Shown: in pieces, positions 6,389 through 15,452 of the stretch
Position numbering within the stretch: the stretch's first letter is position 1
Layout: the number at the start of each line of letters is the position of its first letter
Assembly (NCBI RefSeq): GCF_013403915.1
Contig: NZ_JABFDI010000001.1
Coordinates: 1-64,000 of the forward strand
Direction of reading: 5' to 3'
DNA length: 64,000 bases
DNA from: Winogradskyella pacifica
GTDB taxonomy: Bacteria > Bacteroidota > Bacteroidia > Flavobacteriales > Flavobacteriaceae
Notes under the pieces: generated by a model
What the model saw: the letters and a program-made list of their open reading frames with translations, nothing else
What the model was told of the DNA's origin: nothing
Database searches by the model: none
Position numbers and translations under genes: made by a program

Positions 6389-7471
6389 TTAGCCTTTATA
6401 AAAAGGGGCTTTTACAACAGTAGCTGGAATGGCTTTTTTACGCACCTGAATAAATATTTTACTATCTACTTTAGAAAATACTGTCGGTACATAACCCATA
6501 CCAATACCAATCCCTAAACTAGGACTCATAGTACCAGAAGTAACATTACCAATCGTTTTTCCGCTGCTATCTACAATATCATAACCATGACGCGGAATAC
6601 CACGTTCATCTAATTTAAAGGCGACTAATTTATTTTCTGGAGTATGTTCTTTTTCGGCTTTTAAAGCTTCGCTATTAGTAAAGTCTTTGTTGAATTTGCA
6701 AACCCAACCTAAACCAGCTTCAATTGGCGAGGTGGTATCGTCAATATCATTACCATATAAACAGTAACCCATTTCTAAACGCAAGGTATCTCTTGCTGCT
6801 AAACCTATGGGCTTAATTCCGAAATCAGCTCCTGCTTCAAAAACGTTGTCCCAAACTTGTTTTACTTCGGTGTTTTTACAGTAAATCTCAAATCCACCAC
6901 TACCAGTATAACCTGTAGCTGAAATGATCACATTTTCAACACCTGCAAAATCACCAACTACAAAATTGTAGAATTTTATGGCAGATAAATCATGACTCGT
7001 TATAGATTGCATCGCTTCAACAGCCTTTGGACCTTGAATCGCTAATAACGAATAATCTTCGCTTAAATCGCGCATCTCAGCACCAACATCATTTTTAGAC
7101 GATATCCAGTTCCAATCCTTTTCAATATTACTCGCATTAACAACTAATAAATACGTTTCTTCTTTTAATTTGTAAATGATTAAATCATCTACAACACCAC
7201 CGTCATCATTTGGTAAACAGCTGTATTGTGCTTTTCCTATTTCTAATTTAGAAGCATCGTTACTCGATACTTTTTGAATCAATTCTAAAGCATTTGGACC
7301 TTCAATTAAAAACTCACCCATATGAGAGACATCAAAAACTCCAACCGAAGTCCTAACTGTTTCGTGTTCTATGTTTACACCTTCGTATTGAACCGGCATG
7401 TTATAGCCAGCAAAAGGAACCATTTTAGCACCAAGTGCTTCGTGAGTAGAGGATAAAGCAGTATCTTTCAT
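6389..7471 (-). CDS. gcvT: Aminomethyltransferase (glycine cleavage T protein)
   Basis: This 360-residue protein is the T protein of the glycine cleavage system. It transfers the aminomethyl group from lipoyl-H protein to tetrahydrofolate, releasing ammonia and 5,10-methylene-THF. It has the full-length GcvT fold: the N-terminal folate-binding region with [10 protein letters not shown] and [10 protein letters not shown], and the C-terminal barrel with [21 protein letters not shown]. The start [11 protein letters not shown] matches the family. The other glycine cleavage genes (gcvH, gcvP) are not in the window. No glycine riboswitch is seen in the 136 bp upstream. Confidence 0.96.
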   Translation of the reverse strand: MKDTALSSTHEALGAKMVPFAGYNMPVQYEGVNIEHETVRTSVGVFDVSHMGEFLIEGPNALELIQKVSSNDASKLEIGKAQYSCLPNDDGGVVDDLIIYKLKEETYLLVVNASNIEKDWNWISSKNDVGAEMRDLSEDYSLLAIQGPKAVEAMQSITSHDLSAIKFYNFVVGDFAGVENVIISATGYTGSGGFEIYCKNTEVKQVWDNVFEAGADFGIKPIGLAARDTLRLEMGYCLYGNDIDDTTSPIEAGLGWVCKFNKDFTNSEALKAEKEHTPENKLVAFKLDERGIPRHGYDIVDSSGKTIGNVTSGTMSPSLGIGIGMGYVPTVFSKVDSKIFIQVRKKAIPATVVKAPFYKG

Positions 7472-7607
7472 CGTGAATTGTTTTAATTTTTAGATGTGCA
7501 AAACTACATAATTTTTACGAAGAATTTCATAATTTGATACTAAGGAAATTGCCAATCTTTTAAAGAAATAAGTCTCAATATTTAAGGCTTAAATTATATC
7601 CTGAATT

Positions 7608-8117
7608 TTAAAAATCCATAATCCAATCGTCGATAGCTTTATCATCAGCACCGTGTAATACCGAAATATCACCTGTAGATTCAAAAACAACAGCCTTAAC
7701 TTCTGATAGTTTAATTACATTCGCTTCACGTAATTTGGCCTTTACATCAGATTCAGTCACTTTACATTTCGTTAAATTATCTTTAAGTAGTTGACCGTTT
7801 TTCATCAATAAGGTCGGTTTGTTGTCGACTAAATTTCTTATGGGTTCCCAACGTCTTGCCGCTGCAACTATCATCTGTAAACTGTAGATAAGCACTAAAC
7901 CAATAATACCATATTGAAGCGAAACAGATTTTGAAACAATAACCGTTGCCAATATGGAACCAATTGAAACCGTCATGGCAAAATCGAAACTAGACATCTT
8001 AGAAAAACTGCGTTTGCCACTAATCCGTGTTAAAATCACTAATGCGATGTAAATACCAATAGCGGTTAATATTATCGCAAAAAGTCCGTTTGAAGAAAAT
8101 TTAAACCAGTCATTCAT
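7608..8117 (-). CDS. DUF421 membrane protein (YetF/YcaP type)
   Basis: This is an inner-membrane protein of 169 residues. Three hydrophobic segments (about 11-30, 45-62 and 66-85) are followed by a C-terminal soluble alpha-beta DUF421 domain with the typical P-T-L-L-M-K-N-G-Q and L-S-E-V-K-A-V-V-F-E-S-T-G-D-I-S-V strings. In Bacillus the family is linked to spore membrane biology; its biochemical role elsewhere is not known. The gene stands alone. Confidence 0.88.
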   Translation of the reverse strand: MNDWFKFSSNGLFAIILTAIGIYIALVILTRISGKRSFSKMSSFDFAMTVSIGSILATVIVSKSVSLQYGIIGLVLIYSLQMIVAAARRWEPIRNLVDNKPTLLMKNGQLLKDNLTKCKVTESDVKAKLREANVIKLSEVKAVVFESTGDISVLHGADDKAIDDWIMDF

Positions 8118-8304
8118 ATCCTTAATGTTTTAAAATTATATAATCTTCAAGATGCTATGAATTATAACGATATTTTAACTCAAACAATTATTAGATTACT
8201 CTAATTGCATTTTTACCAAATGGGTTAATTCTTTTCCGAATCGCAGTAGTCACTTTGCAGCCAATATTGGATATTAGTAGAAATTAATTCTAAATACAAT
8301 AATT

Positions 8305-8622
8305 ATGAAAGCGACTTATAGAAATGCGATTGAAGCCTGTCAGAAATGTATAGTGGATTGTAGAATTTGCCTAACCGAAATGGCAGGAAAAGAAAGCATG
8401 AATGACTGTCCAAAATGTTGCATACAATGTGCAGATGCTTGTGATGCTTTACTTAAAATGATGACCTCAGATAGTGCATACGTTAAGCAATATGCTTTAT
8501 TATGTGCCGAAATTTGCGAGTACTGTGCAGATCATTGTGAAGAACACAAACACGAACACTGTAAAGAATGTGCTAAATCGTGTAGAGCATGTGCTGAAGC
8601 TTGTAGAAAAATAGCAGCATAA
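8305..8622 (+). CDS. Four-helix-bundle copper-binding protein (Csp-like)
   Basis: This 105-residue protein contains 18 cysteines, many spaced CxxC or CxxxC along predicted helices (for example C-Q-K-C, C-R-I-C, C-A-E-I-C-E-Y-C). It also has a His-rich stretch H-C-E-E-H-K-H-E-H-C. This is the pattern of the copper storage proteins (Csp; DUF326), which bind Cu(I) ions inside a four-helix bundle. There is no signal peptide, so a cytosolic Csp3-like role in copper buffering is likely. The gene lies 28 bp upstream of the GH3-like gene and may share a transcript with it. Confidence 0.9.
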   Translation: MKATYRNAIEACQKCIVDCRICLTEMAGKESMNDCPKCCIQCADACDALLKMMTSDSAYVKQYALLCAEICEYCADHCEEHKHEHCKECAKSCRACAEACRKIAA

Positions 8623-8650
8623 TCATAGGATCAAAAATTGAAATTACAAA

Positions 8651-10177
8651 ATGGCCATACTAGGAAACATTATAAAAGGAGTGATTGAATTGAAGGATAC
8701 GTTTACGTCTGAAGTTATTCATGAAGAAGCTCAAGAACAAGTGCTTAAGGAATTACTTGAATCAGCCAAGAGTACCCAGTTCGGAAAGTTTTATGATTTT
8801 GAAACCATACTTGAAGCAGCAAATTTGCATCATAGCTTCTCTAAGCATGTGCCGTATTTTGATTACAATAAAATAAACGAAAAATGGTGGCACAAGTATC
8901 ACGAAGGAGAAAGTAACGTCACATGGCCAGGGAAGCCATCTTATTTTGCATTGAGTTCTGGTACCACAGGCAAAACAAGTAAACGCATTCCGGTAACAGA
9001 TGCCATGATTGATGCCATTAGAAATGCAGGAATCAAACAAGTGTTTGCCTTAAAGAATTTTGATTTACCTGCGGATTTTTTCGAAAAGGAAATCATGATG
9101 CTCGGTAGTTCTACTGATTTAGAGGAAAACAACAATCATCTCGAAGGTGAAATTAGTGGTATTAGTGCGAGTAATATTCCGTCTTGGTTTAGAGGTTATT
9201 ACAAACCAGGTGAAGAAATATCGCAAATTGAAGATTGGGACGAACGTGTGCAGCGTATTGCAGAACGTGCTAAAGATTGGGATATTGGAGCCTTAAGTGG
9301 TATTCCATCGTGGATAGAGTTGATGCTTCAAAAAGTGATAGACTATCACAATCTCAATAACATTCATGAAATTTGGCCTAACCTACAAGTCTACACCTCG
9401 GGAGGAGTCGCTTTTGGTCCGTATGAGAAAAGTTTTAATGCTCTATTAGGAAAGCCAATCACAGTTATCGATACCTATTTAGCGTCTGAAGGTTACATCG
9501 CAACCCAAGTACGACCTGAAACCGATGCTATGCAACTCAATACCGATAATGGTATTTATTTTGAATTTGTCCCCTTTAAACCCGAATATATTAACGAAGA
9601 TGGTTCGCTAAAAAATGAAGCTCCAGCCTTAACTTTAGATCAAGTGGAGTTGAATCAAGATTACGTATTAATTATAAGTACCGTTAGTGGGGCTTGGCGT
9701 TATTTAATTGGTGATACCATTGAATTCACTAATATTGAACGCGCCGAAATTAAAATTACAGGACGTACAAAATTCTTTTTAAATACCGTAGGTTCGCAAT
9801 TATCAGTGAATAAAATGGATGCAGCCATGCGCGAATTAGAGGAGCAATTCGATACTACAATTCCTGAATACACCATTTGCGCTAAACGTGGCGACGATGA
9901 TGAATTTTATCACTATTGGTATTTAGGTTCGGACGTAGAAGGTGTTGATAATTCTACTATCGCAAAGGCCTTAGACAAAAGCTTAAAAACAGCCAATAAG
10001 AATTATAAAGTGGCTAGAAGTAAAGCGCTAAAAGGTGTGAAAGTAAAAGTGATTTCACCAAATCGTTTTTATGACTGGAACGAAAGAAACAAAAAGAAAG
10101 GTGGCCAAGTAAAAATGGAACGCGTTATGGGCGAGGAAAAATTCAAAGATTGGGAAGCTTTTGTGATTGAATCTTAA
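8651..10177 (+). CDS. GH3 auxin-responsive family acyl-adenylating enzyme
   Basis: This 508-residue protein is similar to plant GH3 acyl acid-amido synthetases, members of the ANL adenylating superfamily that activate carboxylic acids with ATP and join them to amines. The phosphate-binding motif SSGTTGKTSKRIP lies near residue 102. A second conserved region (YTSGGVAFGPYE, about 250) and the C-terminal A-R-S-K-A-L-K block near 455 are present. Bacterial substrates are not established. It follows the copper-storage gene by 28 bp with no terminator between. Confidence 0.88.
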   Translation: MAILGNIIKGVIELKDTFTSEVIHEEAQEQVLKELLESAKSTQFGKFYDFETILEAANLHHSFSKHVPYFDYNKINEKWWHKYHEGESNVTWPGKPSYFALSSGTTGKTSKRIPVTDAMIDAIRNAGIKQVFALKNFDLPADFFEKEIMMLGSSTDLEENNNHLEGEISGISASNIPSWFRGYYKPGEEISQIEDWDERVQRIAERAKDWDIGALSGIPSWIELMLQKVIDYHNLNNIHEIWPNLQVYTSGGVAFGPYEKSFNALLGKPITVIDTYLASEGYIATQVRPETDAMQLNTDNGIYFEFVPFKPEYINEDGSLKNEAPALTLDQVELNQDYVLIISTVSGAWRYLIGDTIEFTNIERAEIKITGRTKFFLNTVGSQLSVNKMDAAMRELEEQFDTTIPEYTICAKRGDDDEFYHYWYLGSDVEGVDNSTIAKALDKSLKTANKNYKVARSKALKGVKVKVISPNRFYDWNERNKKKGGQVKMERVMGEEKFKDWEAFVIES

Positions 10178-10244
10178 GTGTTTAGCTAAGCACACGCTAT
10201 TATTCATTTACGTAAGAAAATAAAATTTTAAATTGGTAATTTTG

Positions 10245-10252
10245 TATCTTTG
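10245..10252 (+). promoter_or_regulatory. Bacteroidota -7 promoter element TATCTTTG
   Basis: TATCTTTG matches the TAnnTTTG consensus of the Bacteroidota primary sigma factor. It lies 18 bp before the antitoxin ATG, so transcription would start only a few bases upstream of the gene. No clear -33 TTG is seen at the usual distance. Confidence 0.55.
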
Positions 10253-10269
10253 ATAAAAAGCTGATTAAA

Positions 10270-10503
10270 ATGAATTTAGAAGCTCGAAAAATAGAATTTG
10301 TACAGGAATTTTTAAAACTTCAAAGTGAAGAGGCTGTTTCACGTCTTGAAAAAATTTTAAGAAAAGAAAAACAGTCAGATAAAGAGCGAAACATTGAGCC
10401 GATGACTCAAGATGAATTGGATAACAGAATTGATAAGTCTGAATCTGATTTCATAAACAATCGATTTAAAACTAGTCCTGAGCTTTTAGCTAAATATGAG
10501 TAA
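10270..10503 (+). CDS. Putative antitoxin of a RelE/ParE-type module
   Basis: This 77-residue Glu/Lys-rich helical protein is encoded directly upstream of a RelE/ParE toxin. The stop and start overlap (TAATG; the A at 10503 is shared), which implies translational coupling. The N-terminal part (LQSEEAVSRLEKIL) and acidic middle resemble small flavobacterial antitoxins. No recognisable ribbon-helix-helix or Phd/YefM DNA-binding motif is obvious, so autoregulation cannot be inferred from sequence. The function rests mainly on the partner gene. Confidence 0.8.
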   Translation: MNLEARKIEFVQEFLKLQSEEAVSRLEKILRKEKQSDKERNIEPMTQDELDNRIDKSESDFINNRFKTSPELLAKYE

Positions 10504-10820
10504 TGGCTTTTAAAATTATTTGGTCTGAATTTGCTGAAATTCAGCTTGATGAAATTTATAAGTTTTATGAAAATAAAGCAGGTTCTAATATTGCTAAAAA
10601 GCATCTAAAAGGTATAATCAACGAAACAAATAAGTTGATCCATGCACCACAAATAGGACAAGAAGAAGCGTTGCTAAAATATAGAAAAATTCTTTATCGC
10701 TATTTAATATTTAAAAACTACAAAGTGATTTATTCGTTGGATTTAGAAAACGGACTTATTAAAATAGCTGACGTTTTTGATACACGTCAAAATCCACCAA
10801 AAATTCAACGATCAAAATAA
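10503..10820 (+). CDS. RelE/ParE superfamily toxin
   Basis: This 105-residue protein has the RelE/ParE fold signature: an N-terminal F-K-I-I-W-S-E-F-A-E-I-Q-L-D-E-I helix, central hydrophobic strand blocks (R-K-I-L-Y-R-Y-L-I-F-K-N-Y-K-V-I-Y-S) and the terminal I-A-D-V-F-D-T-R-Q-N-P strand common in ParE-like toxins. Members either cleave mRNA on the ribosome (RelE) or poison gyrase (ParE); the D-T-R-Q-N-P ending is commoner in the ParE-like group. The start overlaps the antitoxin stop. Confidence 0.9.
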   Translation: MAFKIIWSEFAEIQLDEIYKFYENKAGSNIAKKHLKGIINETNKLIHAPQIGQEEALLKYRKILYRYLIFKNYKVIYSLDLENGLIKIADVFDTRQNPPKIQRSK

Positions 10821-10839
10821 AACTTACATCCGATACTTT

Positions 10840-11439
10840 TTACTCCAAACCATCACGATGTTCTACCAATTCCATAATCTCTTCAGGCGATAAATAATAC
10901 TTCTTAATCCGATCTTTATACGATTGGGTGATATCCGCATTATTCAGAATAAAATCTTTGGTTTTTAAAATGTAATCTTCCATACCATGTGCAACAGCAA
11001 ATGAATCTGCGGCACGTTCGGCTTCAACAATATGATTCTGTGAAAACAAATACTTTAGTCCAAACCAAATGAGGTTGAGCTTGCTTCGATTTTGGTAATC
11101 CATAATATGTCCCAATTCATGACCAATCCAACCGATAAAAATAGCATCTGGAATATGACGTGTTAAAAATTCCTTATCTGCAATTTTAAATTTTTCACTA
11201 ATAAGAATCACGTAATTTCGATTTTTCCTACTCTTAAAGAAACTGCCAAATGTAGGTCTAGCCTGCATAGTCGATTTCTTAATATTTTTCTTAAACCGAA
11301 ATTCTATTTTGGTGTCCTTCAACTGCGGATAATACGCTAAAGCTTTAGTTACGTTCGTTTTTATATCGGCGGGTATCTTGTGCTGTGCACTCATAGTGTG
11401 GTTTAGGCTTAGAATAATGATGATTATGAAATGTTTCAT
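10840..11439 (-). CDS. Secreted zinc metalloprotease-like protein (HELGH)
   Basis: This 199-residue protein has an N-terminal signal peptide (hydrophobic residues 4-13, likely cleaved after M-S-A). The zinc motif H-E-L-G-H lies near residue 107. A downstream E-A-E-R-A-A-D block (about 137) supplies the probable third ligand, as in gluzincin families such as M48. No further membrane segments are present, so it is probably periplasmic. The closest families are small M48-like or DUF-type peptidases; substrates are unknown. It converges with the toxin gene. Confidence 0.72.
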   Translation of the reverse strand: MKHFIIIIILSLNHTMSAQHKIPADIKTNVTKALAYYPQLKDTKIEFRFKKNIKKSTMQARPTFGSFFKSRKNRNYVILISEKFKIADKEFLTRHIPDAIFIGWIGHELGHIMDYQNRSKLNLIWFGLKYLFSQNHIVEAERAADSFAVAHGMEDYILKTKDFILNNADITQSYKDRIKKYYLSPEEIMELVEHRDGLE

Positions 11440-11589
11440 ATGCTAGAAAATTAAGGCTTAAAACTGAAGTCGTTTATATGATATCATCAAAATATTAACC
11501 CATTTGAATTACTAATAACTAACATCTTGAAATAAGCATTAATTTTTAGATTACTACAAATGGAAGCAGTCATAAGCTACTATATGTAG

Positions 11590-11630
11590 TATTTTTGCAG
11601 TTAAGATTTTAACTTAAGATTTAGGAGGAA
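11590..11630 (+). promoter_or_regulatory. TATTTTTG promoter element and strong Shine-Dalgarno before a TTG start
   Basis: TATTTTTG (11590-11597) fits the TAnnTTTG promoter consensus. AGGAGGAA (11623-11630) is an extended Shine-Dalgarno sequence five bases before the TTG at 11636. Canonical Shine-Dalgarno sequences are uncommon in this phylum. Here it decides the start of the radical SAM gene, where no ATG is available at the right place. Confidence 0.7.
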
Positions 11631-11635
11631 ATTAT

Positions 11636-12898
11636 TTGTCTTTTCAACGTACCCAAGAAAAATTAAAAATACTAGCAGATGCTGCAAAGTATGACGTATC
11701 GTGTTCGTCTAGCGGAAGTAAACGCGCTAACACCAATAAAGGATTAGGAGATGCTACAGGCATGGGAATTTGTCATTCCTATACCGAAGATGGTCGCTGT
11801 GTATCTTTATTAAAAATTTTATTAACTAACCATTGTATTTTCGATTGTGCCTATTGTGTCACTAGAAAAAGTAATGATGTAAAACGTGCCGCTTTTAAAG
11901 TGCAAGAAGTGGTGGATTTAACCATTAATTTTTACCGCAGAAATTATATTGAAGGGCTTTTTCTAAGTTCTGGTATTTTTAAAAGTGCCGATTATACCAT
12001 GGAACGTTTAGTAGCTGTAGCGAAGAAATTACGATTGGAAGAAAACTTTAACGGCTATATTCATCTAAAATCTATTCCTGGAGCGTCTGATGAATTGATG
12101 CGTGAAGCCGGACTCTACGCAGATCGGTTAAGTGTGAATATTGAAATTCCGACCGAAGCCGGACTAAAAAAATTAGCACCAGATAAAAAGCGTGAAGATT
12201 TTATTAAACCAATGCTGAAGGTGAAAAATGAAATCATTCAATATAATACCGAAAAGAAAATCATTAAAAGCACACCAAAGTTTGCTCCTGCTGGTCAGAG
12301 TACACAGATGATTATTGGAGCGAGTGGTGAGAATGATTTTCAGATTATGCAAACCTCAAATCACTTTTACAAAAGCTATAATTTAAAGCGTGTCTATTAT
12401 TCAGGTTATGTGCCTATTAGTTATGATGATCGTTTACCACAAATTGGCAGTGCTGTGCCTATGCTTCGTGAAAATAGATTGTATCAAACCGATTGGTTAA
12501 TGCGTTTTTATGGCTTTGATGTTAGTGAAATTTTAAACGAACAACATCAAAATCTAGATTTAGATGTAGATCCCAAATTGAGTTGGGCATTACGAAATCT
12601 TCATGAATTCCCTGTTGATGTGAACACAGCGGACCAGCGTATGTTAGCCAGAATTCCTGGTTTAGGGATGAAATCAGTGTTTAAAATTATAAATGCCAGA
12701 CGCTTTAGAAAATTGAATTGGGAACATCTTAAAAAAATAGGAGTCGCGTTAAACAGAGCACAATACTTTATGGTGTGTGATAGCAATCAGTTTGAAAAAC
12801 GGGATTTGACCTCAGAAAAGATCAAAGGCTTAATTCTTCAGAATTCAACGAGTAAGTATCAGAAAATGTTGAGTAATCAATTAAGCTTATTCGGATAG
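11636..12898 (+). CDS. Putative DNA modification/repair radical SAM protein
   Basis: This 420-residue protein is the radical SAM partner of the two-gene system described by TIGR03916/TIGR03915. The start is a TTG with a strong Shine-Dalgarno, giving MSFQRTQEKLKILADAAKYD as in the family. The iron-sulfur motif C-I-F-D-C-A-Y-C (CxxxCxxC) lies near residues 63-70. The C-terminal third carries a helix-hairpin-helix DNA-binding element (VDVNTADQRMLARIPGLG, about 325-345). The HhH and the genetic link to a uracil-DNA-glycosylase-associated family suggest action on DNA, but the reaction is unknown. The stop is immediately followed by the next start. Confidence 0.9.
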   Translation: MSFQRTQEKLKILADAAKYDVSCSSSGSKRANTNKGLGDATGMGICHSYTEDGRCVSLLKILLTNHCIFDCAYCVTRKSNDVKRAAFKVQEVVDLTINFYRRNYIEGLFLSSGIFKSADYTMERLVAVAKKLRLEENFNGYIHLKSIPGASDELMREAGLYADRLSVNIEIPTEAGLKKLAPDKKREDFIKPMLKVKNEIIQYNTEKKIIKSTPKFAPAGQSTQMIIGASGENDFQIMQTSNHFYKSYNLKRVYYSGYVPISYDDRLPQIGSAVPMLRENRLYQTDWLMRFYGFDVSEILNEQHQNLDLDVDPKLSWALRNLHEFPVDVNTADQRMLARIPGLGMKSVFKIINARRFRKLNWEHLKKIGVALNRAQYFMVCDSNQFEKRDLTSEKIKGLILQNSTSKYQKMLSNQLSLFG

Positions 12899-13672
12899 AT
12901 GCAAGCCAAAAATCTCATATACGACGGCACTTTTGATGGTTTTCTTACCACTATTTTTTATGTATTTGAACATAAATTAAAAACGGTAACCATTCAAAAT
13001 GAATTTACGGTACAGCAAGGTTTGTTTTCAGATAATGAATCAATTCTTACTGATGAAGTTAAGGCGAATCGTGTGTGGAAAGGCATCAAATCGAAGTTGT
13101 CATCTCACGGAAGTTACCAATTGTATTATGCTTTTTTAAGTGAAGACATAGGAGTAGAGGACTTACTTTTAGATTATATACAGTATGCGTTTTCGCAACA
13201 AAAGAAAGTAGATAAAGATTTTTCACATCCTTCCATTTTAAAAATTGCACAAATAGCAAAATCTGTAGGACGAGAAAAGCATCGTATGGAAGCTTTTGTG
13301 CGCTTTCGGTTGACTAAAGATGACATTTATTTCTCAAATATAGAACCCGATTTTAATGTGCTGCCTTTAATTGAAAAGCATTTTAAAAGACGTTATGCCG
13401 ATCAAAAATGGGTGATTTATGATATAAAACGTGGTTATGGATTATTCTACGATTTGGAAACAGTAGAACTTATAAATATGGATTTTCCTGAGAATTTCAA
13501 TTTTACTAAAACCGACGATGCATTTTTTGCCACTCAAGAATTTGAGTTTCAAAAGCTATGGCAAGATTACTTTAAAGCCACAAATATAGCATCTCGAAAA
13601 AACATGAAACTTCATATTAGACATGTCCCAAAACGGTATTGGAAGTATTTAAGTGAAAAGCAACCTAATTAG
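12899..13672 (+). CDS. TIGR03915/DUF4130 family putative DNA repair protein
   Basis: This 257-residue protein begins at the base after the radical SAM stop codon, so the two are translationally coupled. It matches the DUF4130 region: L-I-Y-D-G-T-F-D-G-F-L-T at the N-terminus, V-G-R-E-K-H-R-M-E-A-F-V-R-F near residue 120 and D-R-Y-like W-V-I-Y-D-I-K-R-G-Y-G-L-F-Y-D near 175. In many bacteria this domain is fused to a uracil-DNA glycosylase; here the glycosylase part is absent. It overlaps the convergent FAD gene by 8 bp at the 3' ends. Confidence 0.88.
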   Translation: MQAKNLIYDGTFDGFLTTIFYVFEHKLKTVTIQNEFTVQQGLFSDNESILTDEVKANRVWKGIKSKLSSHGSYQLYYAFLSEDIGVEDLLLDYIQYAFSQQKKVDKDFSHPSILKIAQIAKSVGREKHRMEAFVRFRLTKDDIYFSNIEPDFNVLPLIEKHFKRRYADQKWVIYDIKRGYGLFYDLETVELINMDFPENFNFTKTDDAFFATQEFEFQKLWQDYFKATNIASRKNMKLHIRHVPKRYWKYLSEKQPN

Positions 13673-15386
13673 CGTTTAGTCGCTTCACGTAAGCTTTTGC
13701 CCAATGCTCAATACGTGGTCCAAAACATTCTAAAATAGCATCCACACCAATCACGCTGCCTTTAGCTAAACGACCTAAAACAGCAATAGGAACATCATCT
13801 TTATCTTTTGGAGTTATAACATATCCATCAGCAGTTGTTTCGATGCCTAATTTTGAATGGATTGGTTGTATCAAATCATTTTGAAGTAAATCTTTAATTA
13901 AAGGAGTGTTGACTTCAAGTAATTTTGGGGAGTCCAAAACACTATTAATCATTACAGAACAGGTGATGGATTTTTTATTAGAATTTTTTAAAGCCCAACC
14001 TTCCGCTGTTAAGTCTATATCAGGATCAGTGACAAAGTCTAGTGTCAATATATCAGCATCAACCAATGCTAAAATTTGTTGCATACTTTCTATTGGTGGT
14101 CCGTAAGAATAACGTTTACTGCGTTCGTCTAAGGCAATCACTTTTTCGATAACGTCATTATTTACTTTAGCATGCGAAAAAGCTTTGTATAAAGTTGGCT
14201 GACAATGACGCCAAACTTGCCCGATGCAATAATCGAGAGAAACAGGAATGGTACCTAAAGCCATTTCAATATAATTCTGAATCAGTTGATACGTTGAACT
14301 ATTAGAATCTTGAATTAATGGATGGTTATAATGGTTATCATTTAACCAATTTAAGATTATGGCCTCTAATTCGGATGAACTTAAGGCATGTGCTAGGCTT
14401 TTATCTTTTAAGTCTAAATAGATACGCGATGTTATTTTAGCAAAAGGATGCGTTAAAAAATCTATGGTATCTGTTTCAGTGGTTTGGTGTGAAACGGCTT
14501 CTATTTCAGATTTAAAACTATCTAATTCTTCTTTCGTAGGCTGGTACCACGAATCAATTCTTTCGTTTAAAGGTTTCGGAACTAATGGTAAGCCGTCTAA
14601 TGAAAACGGAATTAACTTTAGCTCTTGTGCTGTTGTTTTATAGTAAATGGTTTCAAAAGTGTCATTATTTATCACTTTAAAATTCCCAAAATCATTAATG
14701 GTAAGATAACGCATTACGTCAATCATAGCCAAGCCAAAACCTCTAATGCCAATATTAATATTTGTGTTGTTTTTTAGAGGTTTTAATTGTGTAATCGGGT
14801 AAGTATTTTCAAAAAGCGTTAAAGAATTATGCGAAACCACATGCGATTGCCATTTTTGTAATTGGTCAGAAAGTGTTGTAGGTTGGTGACCGATGGTTAG
14901 CAGTAAATCATCATAGTGTCTAGCATTGTCTTTAGTTGAAATTTCGAGTTTTTTATTTTTTAAATTGATGTTTCTAACTTCCGCTTTAATAAATTTAAAA
15001 GTATCTAATTCCTCTAGGATATTTTCAATGGATTTATAACGGGCATTAAGATAATTTCCGAGTTTATTTCGCGCCGGAAACGTATCAGGTTCATTACTAT
15101 TTTGAGAGAATTGACACCACTCATGATAAGACGGGAATTCATCAATGATAACATTACTGTAGTCTATTTGAGGTCGCTTTTCTATTCCTATTAATGCACG
15201 TTCTGTTATATTAATCCAATTGGAATCGGGTTGCGATTTATCCCAAACATTTCCGGTGCCAGGACTGCTAGTCGCATCAAAAACATGAATGCCAATTTGT
15301 GCATCCGCTTTACTCAATTCAATGAGAAGGTTTTCTAAAGCGTATAAGCCGCGTGGTCCCATGCCTATGATTGCGAGTTGTTTCAT
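13665..15386 (-). CDS. FAD/NAD(P)-binding protein
   Basis: This 573-residue protein has a dinucleotide-binding N-terminus (A-I-I-G-M-G-P-R-G-L, residues 5-14) followed by the G-T-G-N-V-W-D block of the FAD-NAD(P)-binding family (PF13454). A second conserved core sits around T-I-G-H-Q-P-T (about 165). The family is related to lysine/ornithine N-monooxygenases and to HI0933-type flavoproteins, but no substrate is known. It is cytosolic. It is transcribed singly from just downstream of a strong terminator. Confidence 0.82.
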   Translation of the reverse strand: MKQLAIIGMGPRGLYALENLLIELSKADAQIGIHVFDATSSPGTGNVWDKSQPDSNWINITERALIGIEKRPQIDYSNVIIDEFPSYHEWCQFSQNSNEPDTFPARNKLGNYLNARYKSIENILEELDTFKFIKAEVRNINLKNKKLEISTKDNARHYDDLLLTIGHQPTTLSDQLQKWQSHVVSHNSLTLFENTYPITQLKPLKNNTNINIGIRGFGLAMIDVMRYLTINDFGNFKVINNDTFETIYYKTTAQELKLIPFSLDGLPLVPKPLNERIDSWYQPTKEELDSFKSEIEAVSHQTTETDTIDFLTHPFAKITSRIYLDLKDKSLAHALSSSELEAIILNWLNDNHYNHPLIQDSNSSTYQLIQNYIEMALGTIPVSLDYCIGQVWRHCQPTLYKAFSHAKVNNDVIEKVIALDERSKRYSYGPPIESMQQILALVDADILTLDFVTDPDIDLTAEGWALKNSNKKSITCSVMINSVLDSPKLLEVNTPLIKDLLQNDLIQPIHSKLGIETTADGYVITPKDKDDVPIAVLGRLAKGSVIGVDAILECFGPRIEHWAKAYVKRLNAN

Positions 15387-15405
15387 ATCAAATTAAACGA
15401 ATAAA

Positions 15406-15431
15406 AAAACCACCTCGTTAAAGGTGGTTTT
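15406..15431 (-). terminator. Rho-independent terminator of the barrel-protein gene
   Basis: Arms AAAACCACC (15406-15414) and GGTGGTTTT (15423-15431) with an 8-base loop form a stem that, read on the minus strand, ends in a run of seven T. It lies 21 bp after the stop of the 15453-15938 gene. Confidence 0.88.
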
Positions 15432-15452
15432 AGATATATAATTTTAAAAATT

